DNA of 64,000 bases from Bacteroides sp. (GCF_030151085.1 NZ_JASLER010000003.1:56483-120482); one strand, 5' to 3'. Positions 34,742 through 43,973 are shown, numbered from the stretch's first letter. The notes: generated by a model from the sequence alone, not told the origin. Numbers and translations: made by a program.

Positions 34742-37066
34742 ATGAAACAATATATAATAGCGTTGGTACTTGCAGTGGTAAGCACCAACGTAGCTTTGGC
34801 CGTAAATCCTATAAAGGAAGGCAATATGATTTCCGGTCACGTCATCGTGAAAGGAACAGAAGAAAACATACCGTATGCAACGGTTTTGATTGTGGGCACC
34901 GGTCAAGGTACGGTTTCCAATGAAGAAGGACAATTTGAGTTCCGTAAACTCCCTAGAGGGAAATATAAACTCCGTGTATCGGCAGTAGGCTACAAGACAC
35001 AGGAAAAAGAAGTGGAAGTGGATAAAGATTTTACAGCAGTCATCCATTTTCAGATGGTGGAAGAAAGTTTTATGACCGACGAGGTCGTTGTTTCGGCCAA
35101 TCGTAATGAAGTGAGCCGTAAAGCAGCTCCGGTGGTAGTCAATGTGATGAGCGCAAAACTATTCGAGATGGTCAACTCTACCGACTTGGCGAAAACGTTG
35201 AATTTTCAGTCCGGTTTGCGGGTAGAGAATAACTGCCAGAATTGTGGATTCCCACAAGTACGTATCAATGGACTGGAAGGCCCTTATTCACAGATACTGA
35301 TTAACAGCCGTCCCATTATCAGCGCACTGAGTGGTGTATATGGTTTAGAGCAAATCCCCGTGAATATGATCGAACGGGTAGAAGTGGTGCGTGGAGGAGG
35401 CTCTGCCTTATTCGGTGCCAATGCCGTAGGCGGTACCATCAATATCATTACCAAAGACCCTATAAACAACTCTTTCCAAGTGTCGAGCATGTTCTCTAAT
35501 ATGGATGGAAAGTCCTGGGAACAGTATATGGGCGGTAACGTTTCATTGGTTGCCAAAGATAACTCATACGGCATTGCCCTTTACGAAAGCTACCGCAACC
35601 GCAATCCATACGACCGTGACGGTGATGGCTTTTCCGAGTTGGGCAAACTGAATATGAATACGTTCGGTTTTCGTTCTTACTATCGTCCTACGCAATTCAG
35701 CCGTATCAATCTGGAATATCATACTACCAACGAGTTCCGTCGTGGAGGTAATAAATTTGATTTGCAACCCCATGAAACGGATATAACGGAACAAACCAAA
35801 CATATCATTAACAGTGGAGGTGTCAGCTACGATCTGTTCTGGAAGGAATATAAACATAAGCTCTCTCTCTATGGTTCTATTCAGCATACCGACCGCAATA
35901 GCTATTATGGAGCCCAGAAAAACATGAATGCCTACGGCAAAACTAAAGATTTGACTTGGGTAGCCGGCGGCATGTATGTAGGCAATATGGATAACTGCTT
36001 CTTTGCTCCTGCCACCTTTACCGGAGGTTTGGAATATCAGGATAATTCCCTGCACGACATCATGACCGGATACCACCGTGATATGGAGCAAGATGTACGT
36101 ATCGCCAGCGCTTTTGTTCAGAACGAATGGAATATGAATTACCTCACTATGCTCATTGGTGCCCGTCTGGATAAACACAATCTGATTGACAAGCTCATTT
36201 TCAGTCCCCGTGTCAACTTCCTATATAAACCTACCGAAGACTTTCAAGCCCGTTTGACTTATTCAACCGGTTTCCGTGCTCCCCAAGCCTACGATGAAGA
36301 CTTACATGTAACGGCTGTAGGAGGCGAAGGAGTGCAAATCAAATTAGCCGATAACCTGCGTGAAGAACGTTCCAATAGCTATAGCGGTTCTGTAGATTGG
36401 ACTACCTATCTCGGACATTGGCAAGCTAATATATTGGTAGAAGGCTTCTACACAGACCTGAACCATGTCTTTGTCCTGGAAGATATAGGTAAGAACGAAT
36501 TAGGAGATGTCATCAAAGAACGTCGGAACGGTAACGGCGCCCGTGTTTATGGTGCCAACTTAGATGCCAAGATAGCTCATGGCAAAGAGGCTCAATTTCA
36601 ACTAGGTTTCACCGCACAGCGTAGCCGCTATACTCGCGAAGAAGTCTGGACTCAAATAGATGGCGTCGATTTGACCACCAAACGTATGCCCAGAACTCCG
36701 GATTATTACGGCTACTTCACTTTCTCTTCGGCTCCAGTGAAGAATTTCGATTTCTCATTGTCAGGCACCTATACGGGCAAGATGATTGTTCCCCACTTTG
36801 CTCCTGAATCCGTCCCCGAAGGTGCCTTTGCCAATATTGAGAATGACCGTATGGAGCATACGCCCCAGTTCTTCGATCTGAACCTGAAACTGAATTATAC
36901 TTTTGTCCTACGCGACCATATCAAGTTACAGCTCAATACAGGTATACAGAATATTTTCAATAGCTTCCAGAAAGATCTGGATAAAGGAGAATTCCGAGAT
37001 GCCGGTTACTTCTACGGACCTACACAACCGCGAACCTTCTTCATCGGCTTCAAACTCTATAATTAA
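34742..37066 (+). CDS. TonB-dependent outer-membrane receptor (non-SusC type)
   Basis: A 774-residue receptor with a signal peptide (about 1-20), a carboxypeptidase-regulatory-like domain (about 28-105, ISGHVIVKGTEENIPYATV), a plug (about 115-235 with NGLEGPYSQILINSRPI and VRGGGSALFGANAVGGTINI) and a 22-strand-type barrel ending in the aromatic-rich FIGFKLYN. It is shorter than SusC proteins and has no SusD partner, so a small ligand such as a metal, metal chelate, haem or corrinoid is more likely than a glycan. A NCQNCGF motif in the plug could bind metal. The upstream His-rich protein fits that view. Confidence 0.9.
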   Translation: MKQYIIALVLAVVSTNVALAVNPIKEGNMISGHVIVKGTEENIPYATVLIVGTGQGTVSNEEGQFEFRKLPRGKYKLRVSAVGYKTQEKEVEVDKDFTAVIHFQMVEESFMTDEVVVSANRNEVSRKAAPVVVNVMSAKLFEMVNSTDLAKTLNFQSGLRVENNCQNCGFPQVRINGLEGPYSQILINSRPIISALSGVYGLEQIPVNMIERVEVVRGGGSALFGANAVGGTINIITKDPINNSFQVSSMFSNMDGKSWEQYMGGNVSLVAKDNSYGIALYESYRNRNPYDRDGDGFSELGKLNMNTFGFRSYYRPTQFSRINLEYHTTNEFRRGGNKFDLQPHETDITEQTKHIINSGGVSYDLFWKEYKHKLSLYGSIQHTDRNSYYGAQKNMNAYGKTKDLTWVAGGMYVGNMDNCFFAPATFTGGLEYQDNSLHDIMTGYHRDMEQDVRIASAFVQNEWNMNYLTMLIGARLDKHNLIDKLIFSPRVNFLYKPTEDFQARLTYSTGFRAPQAYDEDLHVTAVGGEGVQIKLADNLREERSNSYSGSVDWTTYLGHWQANILVEGFYTDLNHVFVLEDIGKNELGDVIKERRNGNGARVYGANLDAKIAHGKEAQFQLGFTAQRSRYTREEVWTQIDGVDLTTKRMPRTPDYYGYFTFSSAPVKNFDFSLSGTYTGKMIVPHFAPESVPEGAFANIENDRMEHTPQFFDLNLKLNYTFVLRDHIKLQLNTGIQNIFNSFQKDLDKGEFRDAGYFYGPTQPRTFFIGFKLYN

Positions 37067-37076
37067 AGGGGAAGCA

Positions 37077-37625
37077 CTTCTTTTGCCTTAATGCATTGAG
37101 TACTTTTTCTTTTGCCTTGATGCAAAAGTAAAAGATACCAAAAAGAAAAGATCAAGGGCTTCGTCTACGGTGTTACTCCGTCACTGCCATTCGCAGACGG
37201 GGCGAAAACTCGCTTCGCTCAAACAAACGCCCCTTACCTGCGCCTGACAGCGACTGCGCTGACGCACCTACGCCTATGCCCGAAGCTGCGCGGTGGGAGG
37301 CTGAGGATAGGTGATGGGAGGAGCGAATTATGTGCTTCATTATTCAGAGGGTCTGAATAGTACTGTTCGTAGAGACTACACATTTTCACTTTTATGCCGC
37401 ATGGTTTTCCGGCCTCACTGTAGGGGCGTAAGGCGTAGGTAGTATCCGAAGAGGTTTAAGGGGCGTTTGTTCGAAGCACGAAGTGCAAGTTTTCGCCCCG
37501 TCCTCTTCGGATACTGCCGGAGTAGCCCCGTAAGTGCAGCCTTGATTTTTTCTTTTGGTATCTTTTCTTTTGCATCAAGACAAAAGAAAAGTACACCATT
37601 TGGCACCAAGGCAAAAGAAAAGTAC
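37077..37625. repeat. Long nested imperfect palindrome, about 550 bp
   Basis: Outer arms at about 37077-37155 and 37541-37625 are inverted copies rich in TTTTGCATCAAGGCAAAAG-like motifs. A middle pair (37198-37236 and 37456-37500) shares GGGGCGAAAACT / GTTTGTTCGAAGC. An inner pair, AGTATCCGAAGAGG (37441-37454) and CCTCTTCGGATACT (37502-37515), is nearly perfect. It fills the 617-bp gap 37067-37683 between the TonB receptor and an AraC gene. No transposase frame is visible. It looks like a non-autonomous mobile element or complex intergenic repeat. Confidence 0.7.
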
Positions 37626-37656
37626 ATGATAAGAACAATATCAGGTTAAATAGTCT

Positions 37657-37664
37657 TACTTTTG
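37657..37664 (+). promoter_or_regulatory. -7 box (TACTTTTG) of the AraC regulator gene
   Basis: TACTTTTG matches TAnnTTTG and lies only 19 bp before the ATG at 37684, giving a very short leader. Confidence 0.5.
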
Positions 37665-37683
37665 TGATCGAAATGCGATAACA

Positions 37684-38562
37684 ATGGAAAATAGGAATAT
37701 ACGTAATGTAGACATATCTTTGATGCAACATTTACCGATGATTGATTTCATCGGCAATGATTTTGCTATTTTTGATGATGTTAGAGATATGCCTTCGTCT
37801 CATTATCCCACTCGTTTGAATGCTGCATGTTTCATGGTTTGTGTGAAAGGGTGGTGTAAGATGAGTATTAATTTGCAGAAGTACGAATTGTTCGAAGGCA
37901 TGATGGGCATTGTGCTTCCCGACCAGATTATTCAGCATGAAGATTGTTCGGAAGATTTCTCAGGACTCTTTATTGCTATTTCCAAAGGGTTTGTGGACGG
38001 AGTACTTCCGACGATGCAACAACTGTTTCCATTATTCTTTATGATAAAAGAGTGTCCTTGCGTGCGTCTTACATCTGAAGATTTGCAGTCTTTTAAAGAA
38101 TACCATTCTTTTCTTTGGAGCAAGGTGAAGCTGAAAGATAATACTTTCCGTACTGAAATTACACAAGGACTGTTGATAGCATTGTTTTATGAGATATTTA
38201 ATATATATCAGAGATTTAATGTTCAGGAACGTGTTCCTAAAAGTCGTAAAGAAGATTTGTTCGAACGCTTTCTTCGTTACATTTCCGAGTCTTATAAAGA
38301 AGAGCGTAGTGTCTCTTATTATGCTGATAAGATGTTTCTTACTGCCAAGCACTTATCTACTGTAGTGAAAGAGGTTAGTGGCAAGACGGCCGGGGAATGG
38401 ATCGATGATTTAGTTGTTCTGGAAGCAAAAGCGCTTTTGAAATCTTCTGAATTGAGCATTCAGGAAATAGCCGACGAATTGCATTTTGCCAATCAGTCTT
38501 TCTTTGGCAAATACTTCAAGCACCATACGGGTTTATCACCTAAAGAATATCGCAAACAATAA
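37684..38562 (+). CDS. AraC-family transcriptional regulator
   Basis: A 292-residue protein with an N-terminal cupin-like sensing region (about 20-170) and a C-terminal double helix-turn-helix domain (about 190-290). The second HTH carries the family signature ELSIQEIADELHFANQSFFG, followed by KYFKHHTGLSPKEYRK. It probably controls the creatininase-family gene 66 bp downstream or a distant target. No signal peptide; cytosolic. Confidence 0.93.
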   Translation: MENRNIRNVDISLMQHLPMIDFIGNDFAIFDDVRDMPSSHYPTRLNAACFMVCVKGWCKMSINLQKYELFEGMMGIVLPDQIIQHEDCSEDFSGLFIAISKGFVDGVLPTMQQLFPLFFMIKECPCVRLTSEDLQSFKEYHSFLWSKVKLKDNTFRTEITQGLLIALFYEIFNIYQRFNVQERVPKSRKEDLFERFLRYISESYKEERSVSYYADKMFLTAKHLSTVVKEVSGKTAGEWIDDLVVLEAKALLKSSELSIQEIADELHFANQSFFGKYFKHHTGLSPKEYRKQ

Positions 38563-38585
38563 GGCGAATGTGTCAGAATAATGTT

Positions 38586-38593
38586 TATTTTTG
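38586..38593 (+). promoter_or_regulatory. -7 box (TATTTTTG) of the creatininase gene
   Basis: TATTTTTG matches TAnnTTTG, 35 bp before the ATG at 38629, so this gene has its own promoter downstream of the AraC regulator. Confidence 0.55.
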
Positions 38594-38628
38594 CAGGTAC
38601 AGATTCATACCCCCAAAAATAAACTATC

Positions 38629-39399
38629 ATGGAAAAAAGAGAAATTGATCTAACCGTTTCCTGCTATGGAAAGGTGAAAGATGTAAAGTATGACATTGTC
38701 ATCCTGCCTTGGGGGGCTACAGAGCCCCATAACTTGCATTTACCTTATCTTACTGATTGTATTTTGCCACATGATATTGCGGTGGATGCTGCCGAATGGG
38801 CATGGCGAAACTCCGGTGTTCGTTGTATGGTGATGCCGCCCGTGCCATTTGGTGCACATAATCCGGGACAACGCGAACTTCCGTTTTGTATTCATACCCG
38901 CTATGCTACTCAGCAGGCTATCTTGGAAGATATTGTGGCTTCGCTGTATGCGCAAGGTATCAGGAAGCTGATTATCATTAGTGGTCATGGAGGTAATAAC
39001 TTCAAAGGCATGATTCGTGATTTGGCGTTTACATATCCCGATTTTCTGATTCTTGCTACTGATTGGTTCAGCATCGTTTCTCCTAAGGGGTACTTTGAAG
39101 CTGAAATAGATGATCATGCAGGTGAATCGGAAACTTCTGTGATGATGCATTATCATCCTGAACTGGTCAATCTAGCTGAGGCTGGCGACGGTGAATCCAA
39201 CCCTTTTGCTATTCCTTCTTTGAATGAAAAAGTGGCCTGGGCTCCTCGCCATTGGGACAAAGCAACTGTAGACAGTGGGGTAGGGAACCCCAAGAAGGCT
39301 TCTGCTGAAAAGGGTGCACGGTATGTGAAACCGGTCATTGAAAAGCTGGCAAAGCTCTTTGCCGAAGTGGGGCAGAATGATCTATATCCTAAAAACTAA
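38629..39399 (+). CDS. Creatininase-family amidohydrolase
   Basis: A 256-residue cytosolic protein of the creatininase (creatinine amidohydrolase) superfamily. The metal-ligand pattern GATEPHNLHLPYLTD (E32, H37, D43) is clear, with ISGHGGNN near 119 and DDHAGESETS near 161. Members open cyclic amides or act on formamido-pyrimidine-type intermediates; creatinine itself is an uncertain substrate here. An AraC regulator sits directly upstream. It is convergent with the minus-strand envelope operon, with nine bases between the stops. Confidence 0.88.
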   Translation: MEKREIDLTVSCYGKVKDVKYDIVILPWGATEPHNLHLPYLTDCILPHDIAVDAAEWAWRNSGVRCMVMPPVPFGAHNPGQRELPFCIHTRYATQQAILEDIVASLYAQGIRKLIIISGHGGNNFKGMIRDLAFTYPDFLILATDWFSIVSPKGYFEAEIDDHAGESETSVMMHYHPELVNLAEAGDGESNPFAIPSLNEKVAWAPRHWDKATVDSGVGNPKKASAEKGARYVKPVIEKLAKLFAEVGQNDLYPKN

Positions 39400-39408
39400 T
39401 TTAGAATA

Positions 39409-39834
39409 TCATAGGTTTCTAAAGTAGTTCCATAGACTTTTTCTTTTGGCTTGAGGGGGCTCTTGACTTTCTTGGTACAAGTCTTCATAAGTCAGTTTCT
39501 CCTGGATCATTTGGCAGATAGTTCCCCAGTCGGGCAGTCCGCCCAGATTGCGGTCATCTATAAAGATATCGGCTTTTATTTTGCGGGAAAATCCGGTGTG
39601 CGTAGTTGCTTCTTCCGGATAATCCCGATTGACGGCATAAAACTCTACTCCTCTTTCTTTGCACCAATCTACAGCTTCTTTAAGCAGATCTCCTTCGCGT
39701 ACAGTCCAAAGAATGAGCCGGTGTTGCTGTTTTATAAGTAATTTCAGAGCTTCGGTAGCAAAAGGAATTTCTTCTCCGATCTGTGGATAGCGGTGAGTTA
39801 CAATAGTTCCGTCGAAGTCAATGGCTATGGTCAT
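39409..39834 (-). CDS. Small HAD-superfamily hydrolase
   Basis: A 141-residue haloacid dehalogenase-fold protein. Motif I DFDGT (nucleophile D7) lies at the N-terminus, a Thr in LWTVREG fits motif II, and FIDDRNLGG supplies the acidic motif. No cap domain is apparent, as in the small BT0820-like phosphatases. The likely activity is a phosphomonoesterase. It follows the OmpA-family gene by 13 bp and closes the envelope operon; whether it acts on a sugar phosphate is inference only. Confidence 0.82.
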   Translation of the reverse strand: MTIAIDFDGTIVTHRYPQIGEEIPFATEALKLLIKQQHRLILWTVREGDLLKEAVDWCKERGVEFYAVNRDYPEEATTHTGFSRKIKADIFIDDRNLGGLPDWGTICQMIQEKLTYEDLYQESQEPPQAKRKSLWNYFRNL

Positions 39835-39847
39835 AAAGAAGAAAGGG

Positions 39848-40930
39848 CTATTGGTGGTCGGGTATATAAATAATCATGGCATTGCTGCCGGTTTTGTTCT
39901 CATAGCCCATTGATTCGGGAGTAGCAGAATTTATTCTTTCGGGAGCGATATGGTATTTGGTTATTAATAGGCTTTTGATAGCTTCGGTACGTTTGCTGCG
40001 CAGGTTCTCTTCCGCATCCTTGTCTTTCAGGTCATTGCTGAAAGCAACAATCTTGATGGAGGCGGGATTTTCCTTCATCCACTCTCCGATGCTCTCGATC
40101 TTACCGGTTTGTTCCTGGCTGATAAAAGAGCTAAATTCATCGAAATAGACGTCGATGGATACCGTCTCTTTCTGCTTGGGTTCGATAATCAGGTTCTTTT
40201 CCTGCTTTACTTTCTGCTTCGTCTGGTATTCTTCCTTTAATATCTCAATCTCTTTCAGCATCAGGTTGATCTTATTCTTTATTTCTTCCGCATCTTCACT
40301 ACTGATAGCATTGGCATTTGCTTTTCTCTGTGACTGCTGAACTTTGTATTTATCTTTAAAACTGTAAGAGATACCGAGAGCAAGGTTGGTCTGTAAATAC
40401 ATGTTGTCTTTATTCTTGTCGCTATAATATTTAGGAAGAATAGATAGCGACGGTTCGATAAAGAAACTGAGTTTCCGGTTGATATTGTAGGATGCCTGGA
40501 TAGCGAATGTACCGCCAATGGCACTGATATCCTTATACTTTATTCCCAGTTGGTCGGTATTCAGAAAGTTGAAGTTGGCTCCTATGATGGCTGCCAGATT
40601 GAAAGGACGGAATCCGTTGTTGCCAACCAGTGTTACCATATAATCCAGCCCTACACCATATTGTTCCGCCTCCTGACTATCTATACGATTCTTTCCCGCA
40701 AGAAAGTTTAACCGTATGGCCGAGAAGCGGTCCAGGTGAATACCTCCACCTATTTTGCCACCCAAATACATGTTGCCGGTAGTCTTAAATAGCCATTCAC
40801 CGTTCAAGGTTCCGGAGACAAACCAATTGTATTTCTCATAAAGCTTTCTGCTGTTTTCTTCCTGTGCAACGAGATTGCCGGTGTACAGAAGTACCATGGC
40901 AAGCACAATATATTTCAAAGTTTGTTTCAT
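39848..40930 (-). CDS. OmpA-family outer-membrane protein (barrel, coiled coil, OmpA C-domain)
   Basis: A 360-residue protein with a signal peptide (to about A22), an outer-membrane beta-barrel region (about 28-200), a coiled coil (about 210-245) and an OmpA-like peptidoglycan-binding domain (about 255-360; LRSKRTEAIKSLLITKYHI, PERI). It would anchor the outer membrane to the cell wall. It lies 15 bp after the gldM-like gene, so it is probably part of the same complex. In that place type IX systems carry other outer partners, so this is a distinctive pairing. Confidence 0.85.
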   Translation of the reverse strand: MKQTLKYIVLAMVLLYTGNLVAQEENSRKLYEKYNWFVSGTLNGEWLFKTTGNMYLGGKIGGGIHLDRFSAIRLNFLAGKNRIDSQEAEQYGVGLDYMVTLVGNNGFRPFNLAAIIGANFNFLNTDQLGIKYKDISAIGGTFAIQASYNINRKLSFFIEPSLSILPKYYSDKNKDNMYLQTNLALGISYSFKDKYKVQQSQRKANANAISSEDAEEIKNKINLMLKEIEILKEEYQTKQKVKQEKNLIIEPKQKETVSIDVYFDEFSSFISQEQTGKIESIGEWMKENPASIKIVAFSNDLKDKDAEENLRSKRTEAIKSLLITKYHIAPERINSATPESMGYENKTGSNAMIIYIPDHQ

Positions 40931-40945
40931 TGTTTTATCTTTTTG

Positions 40946-42265
40946 TTAGATCAACACTATATTGATGGAAGCTATCTGCTCGTTATTCTTTGCTCCTCCC
41001 GACACCGTGATCGAGGTGATGTAGAATTTATCTCCGGGTTGTAGCTGATTGATTAATCTTCGTTGTTCTTCAGAGAATTTGTTCCCCTGGTTCTTCAAAG
41101 TAATCACTTTGTCACTTCCCGATTTGATGAAGACGGTTTCGAAGGACTGGATGCGATAGGCTATCTGAGGACCTTCCGAAGCTGAGGCAACAAGTTCGGT
41201 CATAGCTTGCACTTTACTCTTGCTCAAAGGTACATTGCCTTTGTATAACTGTTGCTTTCCTTGTTCATTGTAAACTACATAGGGCATCGGATCAGGCAAC
41301 TCTTTTACTAAATAGTCATAGCGTGCCAATACTTCATTACCTTTGCTGGCAGTGATACCGGCACTTTGAGCAGTCTTATCGGGTATTGCCCAATATTGTC
41401 CGTTCCGTTCTATGATTTGACCTCCTTTCATGGATAGCTTCAAATCATGTCCGGCAACACCGATACTGACAAGATTCAGCCTGTTTTCATATCCTTTATA
41501 CAAGATGGATGCTGATTCCGAACTGACTTGCACCAGCGGGGTGTGGATAGTTCCATTGGCTAATACATCTACGGGGGCGCCATTAATGTAGATTTGATTT
41601 TCATCAATAAGAGGAATTTCGGGCTGCGATTCAGGAAGTTCATCTTTTTGATTGATCAGAGCTTGCAAGACTTCCTTTTCATAAGTCAAGGCTTCTTCTT
41701 CCAGTTTGTTGAGGATAGCGATTCCTGCATTGGCAGTAAGATGTGCGAAGGTTTCGTTCTCCCAAGATGAATTGCCTCTTTGGGGATTGGTATCAAGATA
41801 GCTACCCAACAAATTCAGCTGCTCTCCATTACCTACAAATAGATTCATCTGCTTTTTGTAAGTCTCTATATTAGTCCGGAGTATTTTTGCTTGCCCGAAG
41901 TTTAGCATGACATTCGGGGTGGCGTCCATATTATCCCGGTTCAGTAACTTACCGTTTTGGTAGTTGCTCCGGTCTGCGGTCTGAGCTATTTTTACTTTCA
42001 GTTGGTTCAATTCCTGCTGTATGGTTTCAGTTTTCTCTCTCACTTGTTGGGTAATGGTTTCCAGTTCCGGTTTATCCTTTGCAATATTTGCTCCCAGATT
42101 TACATTGTATGTTTGTAAAAAGGCAATTTGAGGCTGGAAATCTTTACTGAATAAGTCGTACCCTTCCAGTGCGTCTTGAGAAACGTTGATACCTAGCATG
42201 GCAATCAGAACGATATAAATCAGATTGATCATTTTCTGCCTTGGCGGCATTACATACTTTGGCAT
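40946..42265 (-). CDS. GldM-like motor protein (periplasmic shaft)
   Basis: A 439-residue protein with the GldM/PorM N-terminus PPRQKMINLIYIVLIAMLGI, then NVSQDALEGYDLF: a short cytosolic tail, one membrane helix (about 12-30) and a large periplasmic region. A helical-bundle segment (about 60-200) is followed by beta domains; the last (about 325-439) has the QSFETVFIK, NQGNKFSEEQ and LQPGDKFYITSI pattern of the terminal GldM domain. GldM is typically around 510 residues, so this one is shorter. In type IX systems GldM is the shaft turned by GldL. It is nine bases downstream of gldL. Confidence 0.85.
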   Translation of the reverse strand: MPKYVMPPRQKMINLIYIVLIAMLGINVSQDALEGYDLFSKDFQPQIAFLQTYNVNLGANIAKDKPELETITQQVREKTETIQQELNQLKVKIAQTADRSNYQNGKLLNRDNMDATPNVMLNFGQAKILRTNIETYKKQMNLFVGNGEQLNLLGSYLDTNPQRGNSSWENETFAHLTANAGIAILNKLEEEALTYEKEVLQALINQKDELPESQPEIPLIDENQIYINGAPVDVLANGTIHTPLVQVSSESASILYKGYENRLNLVSIGVAGHDLKLSMKGGQIIERNGQYWAIPDKTAQSAGITASKGNEVLARYDYLVKELPDPMPYVVYNEQGKQQLYKGNVPLSKSKVQAMTELVASASEGPQIAYRIQSFETVFIKSGSDKVITLKNQGNKFSEEQRRLINQLQPGDKFYITSITVSGGAKNNEQIASINIVLI

Positions 42266-42274
42266 AGTTGTAGT

Positions 42275-42808
42275 TTACTTTTCGGTTTTTACGTTGAGTG
42301 CATCCAACATTTGTTTGTATTGCTTGTTGAGCAATTCGATGTATGCAGCCATTTGCTGAATACCCTGTTGTAAATCTGCTTGCTGCATGTTATTCAGCAA
42401 TTCTATTTGTTTGTTGGCTTGTTTCAGTTGAACTTCATAGGCCTCGCTGAGTTTCTTTATATTATCTTCCAATTTAGCTAATTCCATTTTGCTTGTTTCA
42501 CTCGCAACAGGGTTAAAGCCTGAAAGATTTATGTTAGTGGCGGCTACTTTAGGGTCTGTATTAGCAGTTTTGCTGTTCAGTATAGGGAATACTCTTTCCC
42601 ATTTATACTCTCTAGAAGGTTCGTCGAAACCAGAGATGAAGAATATTAATACTTCTGTGATGAGGCCGACCATTAAAAAAACGTTGCTGTATGGTAGGTA
42701 TGCTATTTTTGATACGGCACCCAGAATAACGAGGCATGCTCCCCAGCAATAACAAAAGTTGTAGAAGCGTTTGCCGGTACGGCTTGATAAGAAACTTTGT
42801 AATGTCAT
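42275..42808 (-). CDS. GldL-like motor protein (proton-channel subunit)
   Basis: A 177-residue inner-membrane protein with two helices (about 18-37 and 42-60) and a cytosolic coiled tail (about 100-177). The motifs match GldL/PorL: CWGACLVILGAVSKIAYLP with K34, and GLITEVLIFFISGFDEP with E52 in the position of the membrane glutamate needed for proton flow. The tail is rich in Gln/Leu heptads. With GldM it forms a 5:2-type rotary motor in type IX secretion and gliding. Here no other type IX gene is adjacent. It follows gmd by 48 bp. Confidence 0.87.
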   Translation of the reverse strand: MTLQSFLSSRTGKRFYNFCYCWGACLVILGAVSKIAYLPYSNVFLMVGLITEVLIFFISGFDEPSREYKWERVFPILNSKTANTDPKVAATNINLSGFNPVASETSKMELAKLEDNIKKLSEAYEVQLKQANKQIELLNNMQQADLQQGIQQMAAYIELLNKQYKQMLDALNVKTEK

Positions 42809-42856
42809 GATCTGTTGATGTTTTAAAGGGTTAACTTCTTGTAGTCTCTATTTTAT

Positions 42857-43939
42857 TTATTCTCCCATTTGCGCTTTCATGTAGAGCTTCTTGGCGAATC
42901 TCATGTCGTGCGCTACCATGATTTTTACTAATTCAGGAAAACTTGTTTTAGTAGGATTCCATCCCAGCAGGGTTCTTGCTTTGGTGGGGTCGCCCAATAA
43001 CTGTTCAACTTCGCATGGACGGAAGTATTTGGGATCGACTTCAACAAGAACTTGGTCTGTTTTCATATCGATGCCTTTTTCATCAACTCCTTCTCCTTCC
43101 CAACGCAAATCAATTCCTGCCTCCTTGAATGCCAGTGTGGCAAACTCGCGTACCGTATGCATTTCACCTGTGGCAATTACAAAGTCTTCAGGCGTATCGT
43201 GTTGCAGAATCAACCACATGCATTCTACATAATCTTTTGCATATCCCCAGTCGCGCAGCGAATCTAAATTGCCGAGATACAATTTATCCTGAAAACCTTG
43301 GGCGATGCGTGCAACGGCAAGGGTAATCTTCCGGGTAACGAATGTCTCTCCCCGTCGCTCACTTTCGTGGTTGAAGAGGATGCCGTTTACAGCAAACATA
43401 TCATAGCTTTCGCGATAGTTTTTAGTAATCCAGAAGCCGTATTGTTTTGCTACGCCATACGGACTACGTGGATAGAAAGGAGTTGTTTCTTTTTGCGGAA
43501 CTTCCTGTACTTTACCATAAAGTTCAGAAGTCGAGGCCTGATATATCCGTGTTTTCTTTTCGAGTCCTAAGATTCTTACTGCTTCGAGCATGCGCAGTGT
43601 ACCTACGGCATCTGCTTCGGCAGTGTACTCAGGTACATCGAAGCTTACTTTGACATGGCTCTGTGCGGCAAGGTTATATATCTCGTCCGGTTGCACTTGC
43701 TGGATGATGCGGATAAGCGAACTACTATCCGTCATATCTCCATAATGCAGATTTACCAGACGGCTTTTCTTCATATCGCGTACCCATTCGTCCAGATACA
43801 AATGCTCTATTCGTGCCGTATTGAAAGAGGAGGAACGGCGTAGAATGCCATGTACTTCATACCCCTTCTCAATAAGGAATTCTGCTAAGAATGAACCGTC
43901 TTGACCTGTTATACCTGAGATCAATGCTATTTTCTTCAT
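42857..43939 (-). CDS. gmd: GDP-mannose 4,6-dehydratase
   Basis: A 360-residue short-chain dehydrogenase of the extended type. It has the NADP-binding GITGQDGSFLAEFL, the FNHESERRGETFVTRK signature and the SxnYxxxK triad region (STSELYGKVQEVP, then YPRSPYGVAKQYGF). It converts GDP-mannose to GDP-4-keto-6-deoxymannose, the precursor of GDP-fucose, GDP-rhamnose and related sugars. The usual partner fcl is not in the window. It sits between a lipoprotein gene and the GldLM motor genes, linking this module to polysaccharide synthesis. Confidence 0.96.
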   Translation of the reverse strand: MKKIALISGITGQDGSFLAEFLIEKGYEVHGILRRSSSFNTARIEHLYLDEWVRDMKKSRLVNLHYGDMTDSSSLIRIIQQVQPDEIYNLAAQSHVKVSFDVPEYTAEADAVGTLRMLEAVRILGLEKKTRIYQASTSELYGKVQEVPQKETTPFYPRSPYGVAKQYGFWITKNYRESYDMFAVNGILFNHESERRGETFVTRKITLAVARIAQGFQDKLYLGNLDSLRDWGYAKDYVECMWLILQHDTPEDFVIATGEMHTVREFATLAFKEAGIDLRWEGEGVDEKGIDMKTDQVLVEVDPKYFRPCEVEQLLGDPTKARTLLGWNPTKTSFPELVKIMVAHDMRFAKKLYMKAQMGE

Positions 43940-43973
43940 AATTTGTATGTATGTTTGTTCGATTAATTAAAAA

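Noticed and set aside
34742..37066. A SusC-type glycan importer marking a polysaccharide utilisation locus
   Set aside because: The receptor has 774 residues, no SusD follows, and no glycan genes adjoin it; a small-ligand TonB receptor fits better.
39848..42808. A type IX secretion locus, suggested by GldL and GldM
   Set aside because: GldK, GldN, SprA, PorV, PorT and cargo with C-terminal sorting domains are all missing around the pair, and none of the secreted enzymes in the window shows such a domain.
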